Assembly (NCBI GenBank): GCA_034336665.1
Contig: JAPFBE010000003.1
Coordinates: forward strand, 57,827,352-57,891,351
Direction: 5' to 3'
DNA length: 64,000 nt
Source: Luscinia megarhynchos
Lineage: Eukaryota; Chordata; Aves; Passeriformes; Turdidae
Shown: positions 37,291 through 49,310 of the stretch, in pieces
Layout: every line of letters begins with the position of its first letter
Position numbering within the stretch: the stretch's first letter is position 1
The notes under the pieces: model-generated
What the model was told of the DNA's origin: nothing
What the model saw: the letters and a program-made list of their open reading frames with translations, nothing else
Databases searched by the model: none
Translations under genes and position numbers: made by a program

Positions 37291-37765
37291 TGCCCACCGG
37301 AATGGTCTCAGTGCTGCCGCGGGCAGACCCGCTGGGGCGGCAGCTCCCGCACACGCACCCCGCGCCCCCATTCCCAGCCTGCTGCCCCGCTGGCAGAGCG
37401 CACAGGACTATTTGGGACGGATACTCCTGGCGGTAGGCAGAATCCCGCGCTTGAACTCCAGAGGGAGCCCGGGGCTGCGCTTTGGAGCGCAGGAGAGCCG
37501 AGCGCGGCGGGGCTGCTCGGAGCCGCATCCTCGCCTCCCCGGCCAGCTCCCTGCTCCCGGGGAGCAGGAGGGAGCGCCCTGCAGGGGCACAGGCGGCTGG
37601 GAGCGCCAGGCTGCGCACTGCGTGTCCGCTGCCCTCCCGAGCCCGCTCCGCCCCGCTCCGCCCGCTCCGGTCATGCAGCTGCCATCGGCACTATCGCACC
37701 GCGGGGAGCGGGGCTGCTCCGAGCTCCCGGGGCAGCGCAGTGAGCGGCGACATGGCTGGTCCTAA
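37195..37765. promoter_or_regulatory. CpG island, candidate promoter
   Basis: The only strongly GC-rich stretch in the window. By hand count about 50 CpG dinucleotides lie between 37290 and 37760, while neighbouring kilobases have very few. Tandem GC-box-like words (CCGCCCC and CCGCCC) lie at about 37648-37664. No TATA box was seen, as is usual for CpG-island promoters. Downstream of the GC boxes an ATG at 37752 has a strong initiation context (GCGACATGG) and opens 69 codons beginning MAGPNGNQLLLLCF. A weak possible splice donor (GAA/GTAAAC) at 37802/37803 would end a 17-codon first coding stretch. I do not recognise the peptide. The island may serve a gene or a long noncoding RNA on either strand, and the direction is not settled. 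The left edge overlaps the CR1 copy. Confidence 0.7.
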
Positions 37766-40700
37766 TGGAAACCAACTTCTGCTCCTGTGCTTTCCCTGTG
37801 AAGTAAACAACTTCTGTCTGATTTTATCCCTGGTGCAGTTTCCTGTAAAACCTGAATACAATTTGCGTTGCTCATCTGTCTGCACATTTTGTAGCTTTTA
37901 TGGCAGTATGTTATCATGCACAATAGCTTCGAGATTTAAACACCACGAATGGAAGCCATAAGAAGAAAGAGATATGTGTGAGAAATAAATCTGAAGGATA
38001 GAGTTTGTGGAGTTTTGTTTTAATTTTAAAATCATTCCTTGAAACAGAACTAAGGGTAATAACCTAAACCAAAAGAATACAAATGAGGTATGTCTCAATG
38101 TCATATTATCTCATACTCTTATTAAAATCTTCGATATTACATTCTTTTTGTGAAATATATCAGTAAAAGTACTCATCTCCTTAATAAAGTGCATTCCAAA
38201 AAGATAATTCAGGTTCACGCAGAGCTAAATATGCCTTATATTCAGTCATGGCAGGTTAAAATATAGTTGAGATTACTAAAGCGCAGCAGAGTAGGAACAA
38301 ATCATCTTTATCAATTCAAAGCCATCTTTTCTTTAACTTGGTGGAAATTAAGGAAGAATCAGAATTAATTGGCATCTGGACCAGATGTAGAAGACGATTT
38401 CGTGAATTACATCACCTCCATCTTATCTCTAATCTTTTAAGCCTTTTTTACCCAAAGGCCTTTTCAGACATGCTAAACTGGCAGTATTATAAGGCTGCAG
38501 CAGGACAATATTGCTATTCTAATGATTTATAACCAAATACTTTATTTATTAGCAAAGGCTAATACTGGATCCATCAGTCCAGACGCAAGTAAATTAGCCA
38601 TTAACTTTCTGACACCTAGCATAAAGCAACCAGTTAAGTCTAGCCATCCAAGCAATTAATTTAGGTTCTCTTTGTGGACACCATGGGGATTTTAAAGTGG
38701 ATTGAAACTACTTGTGTATCTTTGTTTACTAATTCGTATTAAATGCCCATTATTTAGACTATTGAAGTTAGGAAAAAATTAACTCTCCTCTCTTAGCTCT
38801 AGTAGGAGCCACTTCCACACAGGTACATAAGTGTCTGCTCCCAGTGGCTTCGGTGGAAGGTACTTCAAGGTCTCTGCCTAGGCAGCTCTTACATGACACT
38901 TTTCACCTTTACATTATAAATGATTTCACAGAGGAAAACATCAACTTTGTTAATAACTTTTATATCGGGAAACTAAGGTACAAATTAAAATTAATTCTGT
39001 AAAATCCTGTGAAGATTGGATTGAAGAGTCCTGTGAAGGGAAATTGTCTGATCACTCTCCTTTCCAAAACTTCAAAGCATCCAGGGGAGCTGACATACAA
39101 GAGATCCAAAACGGGAGCTGGAGCTGCACCCTGCCAGGGTGCAGCCAGGGCTGCTTCACAGCAGGAGGGAAGCTGAAATTGGAGGGTAATAGCAAGACAG
39201 GCAGAGGCAGTGTCCTCACTGGCAGGAGGACAGTCCCTTCCCTTGGTTCCCAAGTGGTACAGCTAGGGAGAAGCCAGAGCCCAGTGACTACCAGACAGGC
39301 GTGCAGAGATGAAGCAAACCTGAGGATATGCAAGGCAGCAAGCCAGGGCCAGTGAAGAAGTTCTGATGATGCACTGACAAATATTCCTTTGCATACATAA
39401 GGAGGACTTGTCCCTGTCACTTCATAGTACAGATGCTAAAAGTTTAGCAAGCTTAAAAAACTGACAGGCAAAATTCATGGGGTTAAAACAAACAAAAAAA
39501 AAATCTATCAAGAGTTCTTAAATTCAGCACTGCCATCTTTAGTGGAGGAAATCTTGGCATTTTGACTTATTGGAGTGGATTCATTCAGGAATATCAGTTG
39601 CACATTATTCCCAATCCTAATCTTCCCTAGGCTCCTGCCATCAGAACACCACTGCAGCCACCACTGAATAGCAGCACCAGTTTGGCCAGGCAGGCAGAGC
39701 TGTGGCACAGTGCACTGAGTGTATGCCCTTGGCACAGCTCAGAGGTGGCTACCAGCACCTCCTCCCTCACCTGGTCTGCAGCTCATGATCCACTGTAACT
39801 CAACTCCTTCATTGCTGTAGGGAGAGATGCTTCAGAAATACTTACCCTACAACCAGGCTTCATATTCTGTGTTTGGAGGGTTTAGTCTATTCTAACTACT
39901 GGGTTTTTTCTTTGTGTTTAAGGCTGTTTTGTCTGCCTGGGATGATGACAATTTCACAGCCAAACTGAAATGTTAACAGATCTGCATTAAGGAAATGTAT
40001 ATGTCTCTTTTTTACCTAATTGAACAATTTTTCCTTTTGTAGTAATGATCCCACAATACTACCTCCCTATGAAAATGCATATAAACTTACCATGATTTTA
40101 GTCTTTAAGCATTTATTTGGTCTATAGTCTTTTTTGTTTGGTTGGTTTTTTGAGAGGGACACACCAGTGTTCTTTTAGACCTTGTCAGTTCCTTCCATAT
40201 CCATTCACCAGATACAACTACATCTGAAAGTCGAGAAGAAGACCAAAAGTATTGCATTTTTACATTAAATAGGGACTGAAAAGACAGTTTGGAAACAGGA
40301 GAAAGGCTGCAGTGCCAATTGCTTTACTGCTTTTCTGGTGGCTCCTTAATCTTCTGGATTTTTGCCATCTAGAAAGAGTGATCAGGTTGGATTTGTGTCA
40401 TAGCTTGGTTGGTCAAAGGAGATTATGTATTTGTAGGGAGAAATTCTAGAGTTGTAAATGGATATTCTGCTCCACTTTCCACCCAACTAGTTTTAAAAAA
40501 GGTCAAAGCTGTCTTCATCAAGAGAGGCATCGTTTACAAAAATATCACAGATTTAATTGTTTTATGTATAGTTTCTTTTTGAAATCAGAGGAAGAGATCT
40601 TAAAAGATACTCTAAATACTCTCATCTATTTTGTTGCCAAGGCAAGTTTACTTCTACCACATATTTGCTAGTGCAGTACTCAAATAACAGTGCTTGGAGC

Positions 40701-43700
40701 TGCTTCTGTCACAACCATGAAGCATCACTCACTCTTTCAGCAGTGACACCTTCTGCTCCCTATAGCCTAGAACAAGATTCTTCTAGGGTTCCCAGTAGAT
40801 AGTTCAACCAACTAAATTCAAAATAACAAGTGTTTGTCTGCAATCCGCACAGCTGCTTCTTGTCTTTTTTTGTTCATTCTTTATATTTTTTGGTATAGCT
40901 CCAGTCAGGACCAAAACTGGGGATTACCACAAACTGTGCAGTACTGGACTTCAGGAGATCCTCAAAAGACTACATCTAAGAGTGTTGCAGACTACAGGAG
41001 AAAATGCAATGTTAATAAAATCCTTCACCTGGAAAGAGACCAAATACAACACAGATGACCGAACTAGTTCAGTGCTATCCCAAAATTATTTTTCATGTAG
41101 CAATTGTAACATGAATTTTTAGAAAAAAAAAAGTTCACCTGGAAGAGGTGCACATTTCATCAATGAACTTATTAAGTTAATAATTTTCATGCTCACAGAA
41201 AACTGGTATTGGTTGCCTGTGTGTCTTTGAATGCTTGTTGGTTTATTTAAAAATGTTTGTGAGTCCTGAACTTCACATTATTCTTGTTTCTCATTATCAG
41301 TTAATTGCCACCATTAATCATTGTTTTCTTGATTAAAAAGTAACAGTCGGTTCAATACCATGTGATATGGATGACTAATCACAACTCAGGAGTAATAAAG
41401 AGTTGAAATAAGTGTTCACTAACAAGTTGTCATCTGTAATTTGTCCTCATAAACTAGTTGGCAAATACTTATGTGCAATGAATACTTCTATACAAATTAA
41501 GATGAGGTTGAATATGATTTATAAACAGGGAAAAATAGTTGAATTCGTCTCATATTTCATTTGCAATAAATTATTTGGACAAATACAGTTATCAGAGGGG
41601 GGAGCAGAAGGCCTTTATGGAAAATATCTACAATGCAAATGAGTTGAAAATCACTTTTGTTATTGCCTTATGCTATCAAATTTTTAAAGTGCCAGGTGCT
41701 GATGGAATTTAGCAACACTGTTCCATAACGCTAATAACACTCCCTCTTCAGAAAGTTTTGATAGATTTTTCTCTCTTTTAATTATTTTATTGCTCCTTTT
41801 GCTGCTTGATCTGTCTCTTGTAGTCATAGGGTGGTAGATGGACTCCTTCATGCAGGCTGCACTGCCTACTGCTTCAGTATACTTGGTTACACCACTATTA
41901 CAAGCTTTTTGAGCAGGATTCAGCTATCTATATTAAGACATCACCTGTGGCAATCTGAGATTCTTAGATGGGCACAGCAAATGAGACAGAGCCTGTGGAG
42001 AGCTCTGTTGGAGAGGAGCTGCAGACCAGCCACAATACCTTCGGCTTCTCAAGTGGTAACAAAGACCTGCACAGGGCAGCTGAGTGGAAGAAGAAACCTT
42101 CACTGCCTGTAAAGAATCCCAGAAAACCTCACCTGCAGGTGGAGGACATACTTCCAAACCTAATCTTAAGTGGCCTAATCTGGATCAGTACCCAGCCTCC
42201 AGAATAAGGTGACGTGAAACTCACTCAGAGAGATTCCTACCTCCATGCCACAGTCTTGCATTTCTACGTGCCACCTAAGAAAGCTTTCTATCTCTGTATT
42301 TTCAAGTATTTTCAAAATGATGTGATTTTTTCGCATTCATTCACACCTAAGTTAGACATCTAAATTCATTGGTTACACAGGTTTTTTACTTATCCCCAAA
42401 TGGATCACTCTTTTTTCCATTTTAACTTTTACTTGACTATATGCCAGCATTCTGAGAGCCATTTTTTCCTCTATCCATGTGCAAACTGAACCCATTTCCC
42501 TTCCCATCCTGGCACAAGCTGTCTATGTAGTCTCTTAGAAAACTAATTAAACTATTAGATAAGAGCATGGGTAATGATGTACCACATGATACATGGTCCG
42601 CATCTCTGAATTAGAAAAGGACTTCCTAAAATCTTCCACAATCTAACTGGGCAAAAGGAAGTACTTCTGCTTGTATGGATCCTTACAATAGCCAAATCAA
42701 GAATTGACCTGAATACTTTGATTTTAAAAAAGAGAGTGATCTAATCCAGTTAATTTGGACACCTTACTTATACCCATATTTGAATTTCCAGGTAAAGCAG
42801 TTGTTCTGTAAGAAGTTTTGTATTCAACAGAGAGAGGTAGATACCAGTTAAGACCTCTTCAAGAAGAAAACTGCTTTCCCAGGAGTAGGCAACATAGTTT
42901 GCTGCAACTGTTCTGCCTCTGGAACCGTCAGGGTCATCTACCTCTGTCCTAAGAGTATCCAGCACTCCTCAGAAACCTACTGAAGCATGAATGGCATAAT
43001 CACCCAAAGAGTCCGTGTCAATCAGAGCCTGAAAAAAGCAAGCTGTGTCCCACCTTTCAGATGTGTTCAACAATGCTTATACTTGTATGGAGGGGGCTGT
43101 TACTGTCTAGGTATCCAGTGATAAATTTCTCTTAAGACATTGGTTCCATTTTTTTCACCATGGAAGCAGCAGATAGATTCTGACAGCAGCAGTTACCAGG
43201 TTTGTGATTTTTTTTTTTTTCCTTTTGAGCATAAGCCCATTTGCTTTGATACATTTACCATTGCAAAAGTGAAAATGTGATGTGGTATCTTGACATTCAG
43301 GCATTTTTAAAAAATCCTTTTTCTGATATGTTCTGTTCTATAAACTTGAAATTATTATCACCAAAAAATTGATTTTCCAGTATAAGCTTTAAGAGAAGAA
43401 AAGTATGTGAGTGTGTGTGGGCACAAGTGAGAACCTGTGAGTGTGCATGTGTAATTTTCTAGTTAGAGATATCCTGTTTAAAGCTACCTCCAGCACAGTG
43501 ACTAGTAATACTATCCAAAGTAGAAATCAAGAGATACAAATAGAAACAAAACATCTTGCCCTCTTTGAATAGCTGCTACAGCAGATCTTTTTGTCGGTCT
43601 ACAAATTACTCTAGTGTTTCTAAGGGAAAGAAATACATCATCTTTCACTATTAGCTATTATTGCTACATGCCTGAAGGGATAGAGTAGTGTGTTTCTATT

Positions 43701-45997
43701 TCAATTACTCAAGCTACTTTACTGGATATGGATTGAGCCGATTTGACCCTATAAGAACAAATGCTGTTATTACATTTAATGATTAAAATCCTGCTTGTAC
43801 TCAGCTAAAATATAAATCAGCAGTTTGGAAGAACAGGCTTCAAGCTAAATAAAATTGCTTTGGGAGACCAAATAATTCAGGGAATTACCAATGGGCTATT
43901 CAGGCTTTCACCTCTATAGCAGGTCACTAATTGGATTTAGACCAGTTTCATAGTGGTGATGTGAATTTGGAGCCAAAAATTATTATGTCTGCTGTGCAGC
44001 CTTCAGTGCCTAGTAATCTCCATCAAATTCCTAGAAAGTAACTGTGTCAGGATGGCCATGACAGAAAATTATTCATCCAGCCATATTAGGTAGCACAGTC
44101 AGAGATGTGTCATATTTTGGAGCTGCCAACTTCTCTCTATTAAATAGAGCAAGTATCTAGATTACTAACCCAGAGCTAGACTTTTTGTTTCTATATATCT
44201 GAAATTAGAGAAAGCTGGTTGATGAGGGAAATTTTGTCATATACAGAAGTTGGATAAATGTTTTTCACCTGAATTTCTAGACCTCAAAATTCAGAAATTC
44301 TTTTCATAGTATGAAAAAAAAAGAAGAAAAAACCACAGGAAAAAAGTATCTATAAAACAAGAGAAGTATATCCTCCTTGTCTCACCATGAAATACTGAAT
44401 ACTCATAGGATGCTAATAATTTCAGACATAGCCTTTGGTTTTCATTTTACTTTCAGGCTAAATTTCAAAAATCCACAGTGATTCAGAAGGGAGATGAGGG
44501 CAGAATATGCCTCTTCAAGATATGGAACACATTTACAGCAGGAGGTGGGTTGGTCCGTAATACTAAGAATTTATTACTTCTTTATCTGTTCTATCAGCTG
44601 ATATGTCCTACTTTCCTCCTTCAATTTAGTACAGACTCATGAGTCAGGAAGGGCCCTGCAGGACTATTTTACCCCAGGGGAATGCCAGGATCTCATATCA
44701 TATCTCTTCAAGCTCCTTTTGATTATAATTGCTTTGTGATTTCATGCAAAACTTCACCTCTAGTCTGCATTGTTCATCATACGAAACTTTACTGGGACTT
44801 GCCAGCTGGTTTGGTGTGGGGCTTGGTGGGTTTTGTTCAGCTAATGGTAGCTTTGTTTGAAAGCTTGCACCTTGGATAGGCACTGGGGTACTGGGGCAAA
44901 GGGGCTCTGAGCAGTCTGAGCTCTCAGGGTGTGAAGGGGGCAAATACCCATTGAATGAATGGTGCTCGGTTGGGATACATTAGCTCAGTGTCTCATTTCT
45001 TTTCTCCATGGTCTAAGCTTGCTACGTCTTCCTGCCAGATGGTGTGTGAGAATTATTTCTGAGCTTCTGGAGAGGGACAAAGCGTTTGAACTGTTCTGAG
45101 GCCTCATCTTTTCTCCAAAACCCTTCTAAACAAGGATTTCAGAAGTCTCTGTTGTAAAGGTTGAAGCAGAAATCTCTTAGGATTCAGTTTGCTCCACATT
45201 CACAGAGGAGTTTTGAGTTTTTCAGTTGTCTTCCCAACCAAAGCAGTTTAAAGGAACAAAACAAAAAAAAATGCATTGCACAGTACAAGCAAGCACACAT
45301 GAACATTCTCAAAACTCAGCACCTACATTGTAGGTAGACATTCACTGCTGATTGAAGAGGTCCAGCAATAGGCAGCATCCTATTCTAAATAAAAACAGCA
45401 TGACAATGCAGCTCTGTACAAACATGCCAAACATTCCTCAGGACTTCTGACAGCAGGCAGCCAATTACTTTGAAAAGAATGGGTTCTGTCTTATGACTGC
45501 AGCACAACACAGATGTATCTCCCTTGATCCCAACATCAAGGTAGAGCTTTGCATTTCCTATATTTGAATTCAATACAAAGCAAAGGTTTCGATGGGTTTT
45601 TTTGTTGTTTTTTTTTATGGTGAGTGGCAGCTTGTTGGATTTTTCTGCAATCAGATGTAACAGCAGCAGGGTTAAGAGAGGTATATAAATAATAGATGGT
45701 TTTTCTCACCTAAAGAGGGATCTGCCAATTCTTGCCCTCCTTTTAATTTTGGGAAGGGAATGTAATTTAAAAGATGACATATTTTTTCCCATCAAGTCAG
45801 AGAAGGAAGCTGCCAGAAGAACAATGGCTGATGCCATAGCATGACTATCTGACAGGCTTGAAAAGTGACTGTAAAGTTGCCAACACAACAAGCCTTTTAT
45901 CTTTGATGATAGTGTTTGAAGCTTGTGAATTTCATCTAAGGAATAAGAGGAGATATATGATGTCCTTCCACCACCTCTTTTCCTACTATTTTAATTA
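37766..45997. other. Gene-free sequence with candidate conserved noncoding blocks
   Basis: Apart from a possible first-exon continuation of the ATG at 37752 (stop at 37959-37961), no gene is recognised. Two stretches, 38330-38680 and 43740-44160, are repeat-free and motif-dense and read like conserved noncoding DNA. A hydrophilic 79-codon frame starts at an ATG at 41968 and overlaps a second frame and a minus-strand frame, so it is not called. A GT-rich low-complexity patch lies at 43405-43455, poly-T at 43208-43220, and a 23-bp palindrome at 39123-39145. Confidence 0.5.
39123..39145. repeat. Near-perfect 23-bp palindrome
   Basis: Two 11-base arms, GCTGCACCCTG and CAGGGTGCAGC, are exact reverse complements around a single central C. 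It could form a cruciform, or be a dyad binding site for a dimeric factor. It sits in a locally GC-richer patch (39040-39360) with no recognised gene or repeat. Confidence 0.85.
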
Positions 45998-46082
45998 TTT
46001 TTTAAAATATATAAATTAAATTAAATTAAATTAAATTAAATTAAATATATAAACTTTAATTTCTTTTTTAAAATATATAAAT
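45998..46082. repeat. (AAATT)n microsatellite bounded by 19-bp direct repeats
   Basis: Nearly seven AAATT units at 46013-46046 are bracketed by two identical 19-bp copies of TTTTTTAAAATATATAAAT, at 45998-46016 and 46064-46082. The first copy overlaps the start of the microsatellite. The arrangement suggests slippage plus a local duplication. Target-site duplication by an AT-rich insertion is less likely, because nothing element-like lies between them. Confidence 0.85.
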
Positions 46083-48120
46083 GTTCACAAAATAGACATC
46101 CCCCATTTTTTTTTTAATTCCTCTAAATGAGTTACAGGAATATCATCACCACACTGGTGAACTTGGCTTTATTCCTAACATAAAAATACATTACTCTTTT
46201 CAAACTTCTTTGCCTTTATTTTCTGAGTAAATGGGTAGTCCTACATGCAAATAAAATTCTTGGGAAGTTTATTCACAGGCCCATTCAGTTAATGGGAAAG
46301 CTTGTTCCATGTGTTAATACAGCTAAGGTCTCCTTTCTATGTGTGTGCCCATCACAGGGCTTTCCTGAGCAGGTTCACCTGGGTAGAAAGATGCCTCCAC
46401 ATCTGCTCATGCTGAATTTTTGGGCAGCCAAGCATGCAGAATTCATGGCACCCAAAGGAAGAACAGCAGAAGAGCCCAATTCTGTACTTGGGAATAAAAA
46501 TAAGTGTGTATCCAGATGTGTTTACAGGATGCTGTGTGCACATTCTACCCTACATTGGCACTGAAGGGAAAAAGTCATCCAGAAAAAAGAAATAGGCTTT
46601 TTCTTCCCCTGGCGAGGCATCTAATATCTAAGCTGGATATATGCTCTATCTCACTTCTTCTGACTGTAAATTTTTCTTACCTGCTTTAGGGAGGAAGGAT
46701 GTAGGGGATCTTCTTAAGATTATATCTGACTTAAAGCAAGGATATCCTTCTCAGCTGTATAATCCCTCATCTTAATCTGAACAATGTGAACATTAATTTA
46801 AATCCTTGGTCTTCCACTTCCTGACCAAATGCCCCACATTTGGTGGAGTTAATCTTCGTTTGTACAATAAATTCCACAAGTTCTTAACCGAGGTCAGTGT
46901 CATCCAAACAACTTAATCTTGGACCTGACAAACATAGTAATTGGATCTTATGAAAGAGGATATGCACACTTCCACAAGTGGTCTAAGCCAACATAAAGTC
47001 TTATTCTCCCTGAAGACTGATTTCAGCCTGTGGTCTACATCTGCTTCTTAGCATCAGGTGGCCATGTGGTTGTCCTCCTGCTGGTCTAGCTGGCCATGTG
47101 CAGCCACAGACGTGCCTGTGCTCACACTGATGTTTCATGGGTCCATGTGCCCATGATAGGAGGGGGAACAAGTAGGAACAGGCTTCCCTTTGTGGCACAC
47201 AGACTGGCTTAAACTGCCTGTGTCCCATCACTTAGTACAAAACAGCAATTATAACCACTGGACCTCCATCATAAGGAGCAGGCACCAAGGGAGTTTGCTC
47301 AAAAATATCAGTGACATTCTGGGACATAAGCAGGAACTTTTCAATCAAGTCCAAGCAGCTTAGAAGGAGTTTTCTGTGATCACTGTCCTCTATTTGGCCT
47401 TCCTACATGATATTTTAAGTGCCTGGAGCTGTTAGCTTGAATTTAAATCCTCTGTGGAATAAGGAGAGTTAAAATGGGATTATTAGCACACTTCATGCAT
47501 GGCAGCAGTATGCTGAGCTATTGAGGCAACAGGAAAAAATTGTGAAATATTCCCTTTCCAGCTTTAAAAGTAGCAGTTCTCAGGACAATCTGAGGTTTCT
47601 TCTACACAAATATGAGGACTGCATCATTGAGCTAGACCAAAGGCACGTTTAACCCAGTTCTTTGTTGTGACAGCAACCAATAGCAAAGGCATCAAGAAGA
47701 CATTAGGAAAGAAAGAAAGGAAAAACACGGCAAGAGCAAACTTTCTCTATTCAATAACTTTGGGTCTTCTTCAGCCACAGGTTATATCAGGTGCTCATGT
47801 TTGACTTTCTATTACAACTCGAGTAGGCTGCAAGAAATATTTCCTCCTCAAATCACCCTCTTCCAGTCAGTGTTTAACTCTGGGATTTCCCAGTATCTTT
47901 ATTGATGAGTTTCATAGTTCAATGATATGAAAATACAGAATTTGTTTGTTTTAAGATTTCCATGCAACTTCTGTGGGTGTTACATTATCTATTTTTTTTC
48001 ATAGATTTCACTTTTTTTTCTATACCATTTTCCCCAGTAGGTCCTTCCCCAGACTGTAGTATTCCCTTCTACAAAATAGCTACGCCAGACTTTCAACTGT
48101 GATGGATCTGTGCCTGGGAA

Positions 48121-48141
48121 TTTTTTTTTTTTTTTTTTTTT
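48121..48141. repeat. Poly-T tract (T21)
   Basis: Uninterrupted run of 21 T. On the minus strand it would be a poly-A tail of something lying to its left, but nothing retrocopy-like was recognised there. Confidence 0.92.
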
Positions 48142-49214
48142 AATCCAGGGGTGATGATGAACATTATGCATGAGGAAGAACTGTGAAGGATCTGTAACTG
48201 AATCCTCCCAATCAAGAGCCCTACCCATTCAGCTGCAAATTCAGGCACTCTTTCTGCTCTCACGTCTAGTCCCATAGCTGTGAGACACAAATGTCATAAA
48301 TGCCAACAGATTTACCTCTTCACTTCTCTCCTCTGCCCCATATGTTTACTTACAGCTTGTCTGGGATCCTCCTTTGGAGTGAACCATCTTACATGCTGCT
48401 AAACTTGTTTCTTTCTACTCTTAACTCTCCTGGTTAAGACCTTAGCAGTGGCACAGGTGAAAGTGCATCAAGTTCAGACCTCCTCTGGCATTTTAGACAG
48501 CACCAGCTATCTCCAGATTTTTATCTCAGATGCTTGAAATACTAGGGCTATAATGAGTCCAGAAGAGCCTGAAGGCTAGCACAGAAGGGCTTGGCACTGA
48601 ACAGTATGAGTGGAGGACATTGACTTTGGCTTTAGCTGCAAGAACTCCTGTATGAGAACTCTGCTGTGATATCAGATCAGGAGCAGAAAGAGCCCTCCAG
48701 GAGTGACTGCTACTGCTTTTTTTCTATGAGGCAACCTAAATGTGAGTCCCTGAAACAGAAGTCCAAGGCAATTGACTTCCAGATTAGTGCTTCAGACTCG
48801 AGGTTATTTCTACCTCTCTGAGCTCTGTGTTTTGTGCAAAGTCCATCCTGCCAGCCAGGTGGCTTAGATCATGTCTGACAGACTGACACGAGGATGCAAC
48901 TGCCTTTACAAGTCACAGATAGACTGAGACCCACAGCCTCTGGGCAACTATGCAAGCAGAATTCAAACCATGGAGTAAAACAGGTGCTTGCAGCTTCTCA
49001 GAGGGCTGAACAAACTCAGAAACTCAATCCCTTTGTTAAGAGCTCTGTGCTTAAAGTACAATTGGCAAGTGGTGTCAAACAACCACTTATATTTTTTCTA
49101 AAAACTCATGAATTTAGGATTGTGCTTGTATAAAGGGAAGAGAGGTAGTCTGTCTATAGATGTGTACCCATTTTACTGGGCACATAAATCTATTAAATAT
49201 GCATTTTCTATTTG

Positions 49215-49310
49215 TGTACATATGGTAGATATATATGTACAAGTATATATTTATACATATACACATGTGGGTTTATATGCATATATACATTAATATATAT
49301 GTACATTAAT
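49215..49310. repeat. TA/CA-rich low-complexity region
   Basis: About 95 bases of alternating purine-pyrimidine sequence dominated by TATATA, TACATA and CACATG words. This is a decayed (TA)n/(CA)n simple repeat. Confidence 0.8.

Noticed and set aside
37090..37765. Several long open frames (up to 217 codons) in the GC-rich region
   Set aside because: GC-rich sequence is poor in stop codons. The frames overlap on both strands, and the left part lies in CR1 sequence read in the wrong direction. They are not genes on this evidence.
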